Assembly: GCA_964570625.1 (NCBI GenBank)
Contig: CAZMYW010000002.1
Location: forward strand, 54,354-118,353
Origin: JBFLXB01 sp964570625
GTDB taxonomy: Bacteria; Nitrospirota; Nitrospiria; 2-01-FULL-66-17
Reading direction: 5' to 3'
Length of the DNA stretch: 64,000 nt
Shown here: piece by piece, positions 59,199-64,000 of the stretch
Layout of the letters: each line of letters opens with the position of its first letter
Numbering within the stretch: position 1 is the first letter of the stretch
The notes under the pieces: model-generated
Told to the model about the DNA's origin: nothing
Databases searched by the model: none
The model's input: the letters and a program-made list of their open reading frames with translations, nothing else
Program-made: the position numbers and the translations under genes

Positions 59199-59668
59199 AG
59201 AACTACTTCACGCGATCTGCCGAACCTATCCGCACCATGAAGAAGGCCATTACGACCAAGAACGTATTTACTTCTCAGGGAAGAAACGGGCACTGCAGGA
59301 CGGGTCCTTCGGGCAAGCGGTGCCAGTCTGCATACGATTCGCAAGTTGCTGGGAATGGATGAACAGCTTCTCCGAATGCTCGAGGACCATCTCGGGCAAT
59401 AAGAACGGAACTGCTTACGGGAAAGGTTTACCTTGGGAAGTATTGGGGTTCCAACTGCTCTCGATTGCGATCCGGGCCGAGTACGAAATTTTCGCCCTCG
59501 ATGAAGTGGATATTGGCTTCATTTCGGCCGGTGTCTCGTACACGTTCTAACGTACGGAAGACTGAGGTCGAAGAGTCGCAAGGTCGCAGAGTCGCAGAGT
59601 GAAAGAAACTCCTCAAGCCTCGACTCTTGGACCATGGGACTCTGTGACCCTGTGACCTAAGGTTCACG
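59199..59668. other. Gene debris and repeats between brnA and the four-helix-bundle gene
   Basis: The 470-bp stretch lacks an intact gene. One frame contains LHTIRKLLGMDEQLLRMLEDHLGQ then TAA (ending about 59402). Another ends EVDIGFISAGVSYTF at 59550, with the look of the last strands of an outer-membrane barrel. Both appear to be 3-prime remnants of unrelated genes. The right end holds CGCAGAGT-type repeats. Confidence 0.45.
59564..59662. repeat. CGCAGAGT-type repeats upstream of the four-helix-bundle gene
   Basis: GGTCGAAGAGTCGCAAGGTC and two further GTCGCAGAG units (to 59601) face the complementary-sense GACTCTGTGACCCTGTGACC (59638-59657). GGTCGCAGAGTC (59582-59593) pairs with 59638-59649 with one mismatch. 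Related units in the complementary sense (CACTCTGCGACC at 60052-60063, GACTCTGCGACC at 60084-60095) lie just beyond the gene, so the gene is bracketed by them. Confidence 0.75.
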
Positions 59669-60037
59669 ATGGAGACGGCCAAGCGATTCGAGGACCTGTG
59701 GATCTGGCAGCAGGCCCGTGAGTTGGTGAAGGAAGTTAACGGAGACTTCCGCAGCGGAGTAGCTTCCAAAGACCTCGGGTTTCGCGATCAAATCCAGCGA
59801 GCCGGAGTGTCCATCATGAACAACATTGCCGAGGGCTTTGAGCGTTCGACCGATGCGGACTTTGCGCGTCTTCTGGATGTCGCGAAAGGCTCGTGCGGTG
59901 AAGTGCGAAGCATGTGTTATGCCGCCGAAGACCTCGGGTACATCGACCACGCAATAGCCGAAACCAGGCGGTCCAAGGCCAGGCAGATTTCAGCCGGGAT
60001 CGCTTCCATGACCGCCCATCTCAGGAAGGACTCATGA
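59669..60037 (+). CDS. Four-helix-bundle protein (S23/IVS-type)
   Basis: A 122-residue protein: FEDLWIWQQARELVKEVN, FRDQIQRAGVSIMNNIAEGFER, and a third and fourth helix with CGEVRSMCYAAEDLGYI. The family was first noted in 23S rRNA intervening sequences and is widespread in chromosomes as a pentameric bundle of unknown role. It overlaps the next gene by 4 bp and is bracketed by CGCAGAGT repeats, which suggests a mobile cassette. Confidence 0.9.
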   Translation: METAKRFEDLWIWQQARELVKEVNGDFRSGVASKDLGFRDQIQRAGVSIMNNIAEGFERSTDADFARLLDVAKGSCGEVRSMCYAAEDLGYIDHAIAETRRSKARQISAGIASMTAHLRKDS

Positions 60038-61191
60038 CCCCGCGACCCGTCCACTCTGCGACCGTTCGACGCTTGGACCCTTCGACTCTGCGACCCGTCA
60101 TCGCGACATTGGTCGCGGCGGGCTTGGCGGGATGGGGACTCGCGGCCGCGCCCATGGCTCAGGCCGGCAACGCCTTTGAGCTCACCGTGGCCAACACCGC
60201 TTCGGCGCCGGGTAAGGCGCCGGACGGGATGGTGTGGATTCCAGGCGGCGAGTTTTCCATGGGCGCGCAGGACCCGCCGGACATGAATGACGAAGTCGGG
60301 ATGCAAGCCACTAAGGATTCGCGGCCGATTCACCGCGTCTACGTGGATGGCTTCTGGATGGACAAGACCGAGGTCACCAACGCGCAGTTCGCGAAGTTCG
60401 TGAAAGGCACGAGCTACGTCACCGTGGCGGAGCGCACGCCGCGCGCGGAGGATTTTCCCGGCGCGCCGCCCGAAAACCTGGTGGCCGGATCAGTGGTCTT
60501 CTCACCCCCCAACCATGCCGTCCCGCTCAACGACCATTTCCAGTGGTGGGCCTATGTGAAGGGCGCGAACTGGCGCCATCCGCTCGGCCCCAAGAGCGAC
60601 CTGAAAGGTCGAGAACAATATCCCGTCGTGCACATCGCGTACGAAGACGCGGTGGCCTATGCCAAGTGGGCGGGGAAGCGGCTGCCCACCGAAGCGGAGT
60701 GGGAGTTCGCCGCTCGCGGTGGCCTGACCGGACAAGTTTTCCCGTGGGGCAATGAGTTCAAGCAAGGCGGCAAATGGATGGCCAACAGCCATCAAGGCCA
60801 TTTCCCGAATCAAGACACCGGCGCGGACAAGTTCACGGGCAGCGCACCGGTGGCGCAGTTTCCGCCGAATGGGTACGGCCTCTATGACGTGGGCGGGAAC
60901 GTGTGGGAATGGGTCAGCGACTGGTATCGGCCCGATACCTACGCCCGGCTTGTTGTTGCGGGAGGCATCGCGCGCAATCCACAGGGCCCAGCCGCGTCGT
61001 TTGATCCCAGCGAACCGGGCGAACAGAAGCGCGTCCATCGCGGGGGGTCATTCCTCTGCACCGACCAATATTGCTCGCGCTATATGGTCGGCACGCGGGG
61101 CAAGGGCGAGGCCAGCACCGGGACGAACCATCTCGGCTTCCGCTGCGTGATCTCGCCGGGTGCGGCGCCGGGCAAAAGCGGCGGGCGATGA
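60034..61191 (+). CDS. Formylglycine-generating enzyme family protein (SUMF1)
   Basis: A 385-residue FGE-fold protein. It has MVWIPGGEFSMGAQD, VDGFWMDKTEVTNAQFAKFV, RLPTEAEWEFAARGG, YDVGGNVWEWVSDWY and the active-site pair Cys342/Cys347 in GGSFLCTDQYC with RY. Both copper-binding Cys are present, so it can convert the Cys of CxPSR sulfatases to formylglycine. The sulfatase at 62925 is the obvious client. The N terminus (residues 1-25) is encoded by the CGCAGAGT-type repeat and precedes a hydrophobic export segment (about 22-45). Confidence 0.92.
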   Translation: MTPRPVHSATVRRLDPSTLRPVIATLVAAGLAGWGLAAAPMAQAGNAFELTVANTASAPGKAPDGMVWIPGGEFSMGAQDPPDMNDEVGMQATKDSRPIHRVYVDGFWMDKTEVTNAQFAKFVKGTSYVTVAERTPRAEDFPGAPPENLVAGSVVFSPPNHAVPLNDHFQWWAYVKGANWRHPLGPKSDLKGREQYPVVHIAYEDAVAYAKWAGKRLPTEAEWEFAARGGLTGQVFPWGNEFKQGGKWMANSHQGHFPNQDTGADKFTGSAPVAQFPPNGYGLYDVGGNVWEWVSDWYRPDTYARLVVAGGIARNPQGPAASFDPSEPGEQKRVHRGGSFLCTDQYCSRYMVGTRGKGEASTGTNHLGFRCVISPGAAPGKSGGR

Positions 61192-61254
61192 TGGTCGTGG
61201 AGGTTCAGTGCGGCTGACAGTATCTGACAAGCTTCTCAAGTGTTCCCACATCAT

Positions 61255-61283
61255 GAAAATTCGGACTTTCATTCCGAATTTTC
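61255..61283. other. Perfect 11-bp hairpin
   Basis: GAAAATTCGGA (61255-61265) and its exact complement (61273-61283) surround the loop CTTTCAT. No T run follows on either strand. It lies in the 231-bp gap between the FGE gene and the end of the ATPase gene and may mark the edge of an inserted segment. Confidence 0.65.
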
Positions 61284-61422
61284 AAGGAATAAAGATGCGC
61301 GTCGCCTCCTGAAGTTGGCAGGTAACGTGGCGAGCGAGAGAGATAATGGCAAAAATAAGGGGTGCCGGGGATTCTACATTGAGCCGCCGGTGTCCCGTGA
61401 TCGAGGCGCCGGGGGGTGGTGC

Positions 61423-62694
61423 TCAGCCAGCCAGAATGCCGGCGTCGAGCAGGTCGAACCGGACATGGGGATGACGCGTGCGCAGGGAGCAGTGAGACCA
61501 CTTGCTCTCCAGTTGGCGGAGCACCTGCTTTCGTTCCGCAACCGATATGCGCCGCCATTTTACTTCGGCTACGAGGAGCCTCTTGCGATTGTCCGGGTCC
61601 GGCGCCACCAGGTCCAGTTCCACGCAGCGCTCCCAGTATCGCTGGATGCCGGGGTAGCGCGCCCGGCAAAAGTCCTCAAACACCGTCGCGGCATGGTCGT
61701 GGATCAGTTTACGCTTTTGCGCCGCCGTGTAAGTCCGCCACAGACTTTGGTGCGGCGAAAAGACGCGAAACCAGAAGCGCATCGTCGGGTCCTGGATGCG
61801 GTAGAGGGTCTTTTTGGTCGAACGCACGCTTTCGCCGAATGGCAGTTCGCGCGTCAGGATGGACGTGTCCAGGAGTTGCTGCAGCAGGCGCGACAGGTTC
61901 GTCTGCGCCGTGCCGAGCCGGCCGGCGATCTCCGATGGCCGCTCCGCGCCCCGGCCCACCGCCTCCAGTACCGCCACGGCGTTCAGTCCGGCGATTCCCT
62001 CATCACGCAAAATCCGCTGCGGCTCCTGCTCCATGTACGGAGCGAAGTCAAAGTAGAGCGATTCCGCCAGCGCCACGGCATCCTGTCTCGTCTCGACGAA
62101 TTCCCAATACTTCGGAATGCCGCCAACGCACGCGAACTTCTCGAACGATTCCGGGTCGCCCGCGTTCTGTCCGCACGCCCGGCAGAACGCCGTGTAGTCC
62201 ATCGGCTGGACGTGCAGGAGTTTTCGGGCGCGGCCGTACAGCGGCGCGGCGCGGTGCAGAAACAGGTTGTGCATCATCCGCGTGCTCGATCCGGCCAGGA
62301 TCAACAGGCAACCGGGCGGCAGCGAATGGTCCAGCCATTTCTGCAGCCGGCTCGGCAGCGACGCGTCCACCGCCGTGAGGTATGGAAACTCATCCAGGCA
62401 CAGCACCCAGCGCCGCGTTTGCAGCGTGAGGATTTCCAGCAACTCCGGCCAGGTCTTGGGGGCGATCTGCGTGTCGAGTTGCCCGCGGAGATCGAGGAAC
62501 ACCTGCTGAAGCTGCATATCGCGGTGCGCCTCGATGGCCTGGCTGTAAAGGCCGTCACGGGTCTGGAGCCAGTGCCGCAACAGCCGCGTCTTGCCCACGC
62601 GCCGCCGGCCATAGACCACCGCGAGCCCACCGCGTTTGGCCGCCGCGTCCAGCTCCCGCAATTCCCTCTCCCGGTTGACGAACTCCAGTCTCAT
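61423..62694 (-). CDS. AAA ATPase of the DUF234 family
   Basis: A 423-residue ATPase. It has FVNRERELRELDAA, Walker A YGRRRVGKT, sensor region VLCLDEFPYL, LILAGSSTRMM, a winged-helix segment (IAGRLGTAQTNLSRLLQQLLDT) and a C-terminal DUF234 nuclease-like domain (VAEVKW). This family is common and poorly understood, often patchily distributed. The start at 62694 gives the usual family N terminus. It is inserted antisense between the FGE gene and the relic of a second FGE gene. Confidence 0.88.
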   Translation of the reverse strand: MRLEFVNRERELRELDAAAKRGGLAVVYGRRRVGKTRLLRHWLQTRDGLYSQAIEAHRDMQLQQVFLDLRGQLDTQIAPKTWPELLEILTLQTRRWVLCLDEFPYLTAVDASLPSRLQKWLDHSLPPGCLLILAGSSTRMMHNLFLHRAAPLYGRARKLLHVQPMDYTAFCRACGQNAGDPESFEKFACVGGIPKYWEFVETRQDAVALAESLYFDFAPYMEQEPQRILRDEGIAGLNAVAVLEAVGRGAERPSEIAGRLGTAQTNLSRLLQQLLDTSILTRELPFGESVRSTKKTLYRIQDPTMRFWFRVFSPHQSLWRTYTAAQKRKLIHDHAATVFEDFCRARYPGIQRYWERCVELDLVAPDPDNRKRLLVAEVKWRRISVAERKQVLRQLESKWSHCSLRTRHPHVRFDLLDAGILAG

Positions 62695-62731
62695 GCCGGA
62701 CAGCATGCCACTGGATATGATGATTGTCAAG

Positions 62732-62754
62732 CATTATGTTCAACAGACATAATG
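62732..62754. repeat. 8-bp inverted repeat upstream of the ATPase gene
   Basis: CATTATGT (62732-62739) and ACATAATG (62747-62754) are perfect complements with a 7-bp spacer, 38 bp before the ATPase start. It could be an operator for the ATPase promoter or an insertion edge. Confidence 0.55.
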
Positions 62755-62807
62755 TACAGGGTGCTCCCAGACAAGGCCTGGCGGGAGTGGGCCGACGACC
62801 GAAAGTC

Positions 62808-62901
62808 CTCGATCAGCACGCGCGGCAAGGGCGAAGTTACGACCGGCACCAACCATCTCGGCTTTCGTCTCGTGAAGTCCACATCGGGAGTCAATCATTA
62901 G
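62808..62901 (+). pseudogene. 3-prime stump of a second formylglycine-generating enzyme gene
   Basis: The sequence encodes ISTRGKGEVTTGTNHLGFRLVKS, closely matching TRGKGEASTGTNHLGFRCVIS at the end of the intact FGE gene. It ends with a stop 23 bp before the sulfatase gene. Everything upstream of this piece is missing and replaced by the ATPase segment. Confidence 0.85.
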
Positions 62902-62924
62902 CAACCAACACAAGGAGAACAATC

Positions 62925-64000
62925 ATGAAACGAGTCACGACTATTCTAAAGACGCTGGCTGTTGTTGTGGCGGCGCTGGTCTTCGGGCTGGCAACGTCAA
63001 TCTGGGCGCAGAACAAAGCATCTGACGACGAAGCGTTCAAGAAGTACGGCCAGGAGTTCAAAGGCAAGATCGGGAGGACCTACGAGGAATCCGTCGAGTG
63101 GTATCCCGAAGGAGTGAAACCGAAACCGGGCACGCCCAACGTGCTCACCATCTACCTGGATGACGTGGGTTTTGCGCAATACGGATCCTTCGGCGGCCTC
63201 ATCAATACGCCCAACATCGACGCGCTGGCGGGCGATGGCCTGCGCTACAACAACTTCCACACCCCGGCCTTGTGCTCGCCCTCGCGAGCGGCGCTGATGG
63301 CGGGCCGCAACACGCACAAGATCGGCCTCGGCTCCCACGCGCTTACCGCGATGGGTTTCCCCGGCTACAACGGCACGCCGCCCGAGAGCGCGAAGTCCAT
63401 CGCCAAGCATTTCCAGCACGCGGGCTTTGCGACCATTGCGATTGGCAAGTGGGATCACACGCCCCTGCCGGAAGCTTCGCAGAGCGGCCCGTTCCACCAC
63501 TGGGCCAGCGGCGAGGGCTTCGACCATTTCTACGGCTTCATGGCGGCCGACGCGGACAACTACCGCACGTTGCTTTTCAACGATCACGAGCCCTCGGAAA
63601 CGTGGATGGGCAAGCCGGACTATCACCTGACCACCGACCTCGCCGACCGGGCCATCCGGAATATCACCTCGCACACGTCAATTTATCCCGACCAGCCTTT
63701 CTTCATGTTCTGGGCGCCCAGCGCCATGCACTCGCCCCACCAGGTGCAGCAGAAGTACATCGACATGTACAAGGGCAAGTTCGACATGGGATGGGACAAG
63801 GCCCGCGATCAGATCTTCGCCAAGCAGATGGCGATGAAGCTGCTTCCCGCAGGAACCAAACTCTCCAACGGCATCCCGGAGATCCCCAAGTGGGACAGCC
63901 TCAGCGCCGACCAGAAGAAACTCTATGCCCGCCAGATGGAAGTCTTCGCCGGCCAGATGACGCAGACCGATGAGCAGATCGGCCGGATGATCGCCACCCT
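62925..64000 (+). CDS. Arylsulfatase (formylglycine-dependent), 3-prime truncated by the window
   Basis: The 358 visible codons encode an exported sulfatase. A signal peptide ends near IWAQN (about 26). The metal site lies in LTIYLDDVGFAQYGSFGG (Asp pair), and the sulfatase signature is LCSPSRAALMAGR, with Cys117 as the formylglycine precursor. AIGKWDHTP and FFMFWAPSAMHSPH carry the further Lys and His positions. It hydrolyses sulfate esters in the periplasm. ACAAGGAGA precedes the ATG. The 3-prime end lies beyond base 64000. Confidence 0.95.
   Translation, partial: MKRVTTILKTLAVVVAALVFGLATSIWAQNKASDDEAFKKYGQEFKGKIGRTYEESVEWYPEGVKPKPGTPNVLTIYLDDVGFAQYGSFGGLINTPNIDALAGDGLRYNNFHTPALCSPSRAALMAGRNTHKIGLGSHALTAMGFPGYNGTPPESAKSIAKHFQHAGFATIAIGKWDHTPLPEASQSGPFHHWASGEGFDHFYGFMAADADNYRTLLFNDHEPSETWMGKPDYHLTTDLADRAIRNITSHTSIYPDQPFFMFWAPSAMHSPHQVQQKYIDMYKGKFDMGWDKARDQIFAKQMAMKLLPAGTKLSNGIPEIPKWDSLSADQKKLYARQMEVFAGQMTQTDEQIGRMIAT

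Noticed and set aside
61240..62901. 553-codon plus-strand open frame across the ATPase gene
   Set aside because: Antisense to a clear AAA ATPase; only its last 30 codons are real (the FGE stump).

Overview
This window is GC-rich DNA (by eye roughly 60 percent, dropping noticeably between about 42.3 and 47.8 kb) from a Gram-negative bacterium. It carries outer-membrane beta-barrel proteins, a MltD-type lytic transglycosylase, PstSCAB-PhoU, a CIRCE-controlled groESL operon and a PEP-CTERM protein. The gene style resembles Nitrospirota or a similarly GC-rich relative. No rRNA or other phylogenetic marker is present, so the phylum is a low-confidence inference.

Region by region: 0-16 kb is a housekeeping block: EnvC-like activator and CtpA protease, groES-groEL, thioredoxin, recN, a receiver protein, a beta-barrel protein, rpmB, recG, ppx/gppA, a TPR protein, mltD and a DUF1207 protein. 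16-20 kb is a five-gene minus-strand operon (RidA, SRPBCC, YjjX, S9 peptidase, YbgC) with start/stop overlaps. 20-26.7 kb holds a HerA-like ATPase, an esterase, small membrane proteins, a CHASE-PAS-GGDEF diguanylate cyclase, a SigZ-like sigma factor and a DUF5069 protein. 26.7-31.5 kb is a type III restriction-modification locus in the order mod, ORF6N gene, res; mod is frameshifted and the ORF6N gene carries three palindromes exactly 60 bp apart. 31.6-40 kb holds a PspC protein, rmuC, a receiver protein and a phosphate module: porin, pstS, a four-unit Pho-box-like operator, pstCAB and phoU.

40.2-47.3 kb looks like a transferred unit. A GAF-AAA-Fis sigma-54 activator is followed by a cluster of TGAAACA half-sites, a sigma-54 promoter, a 22-codon ORF, and four exported-protein genes: a galactose-oxidase-like protein lacking two recognisable cofactor residues, a CHRD protein, a CARDB-like protein and a repeat protein. 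A truncated relative of the last gene lies in the leader region. Immediately beyond the unit is a decayed second phoU. 48-53 kb is a tight operon of a Ppx-HD phosphatase, two thymidylate-kinase-like proteins (the second with Arg for the P-loop Lys), a basic protein, SixA and a small protein, followed by an OmpR-type regulator. 53-64 kb is a mosaic of small detoxification or resistance-type genes, MITE-like repeats, a PEP-CTERM protein, a catalase-family protein, a BrnTA toxin-antitoxin pair, a four-helix-bundle gene with flanking repeats, and a formylglycine-generating enzyme and sulfatase pair. That pair is separated by an AAA ATPase gene and the stump of a second formylglycine-generating enzyme.

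The candidates most worth a second look are the sigma-54 galactose-oxidase-like operon, the 60-bp-phased palindromes inside the ORF6N gene, and the Ppx plus tandem TMK-like operon.
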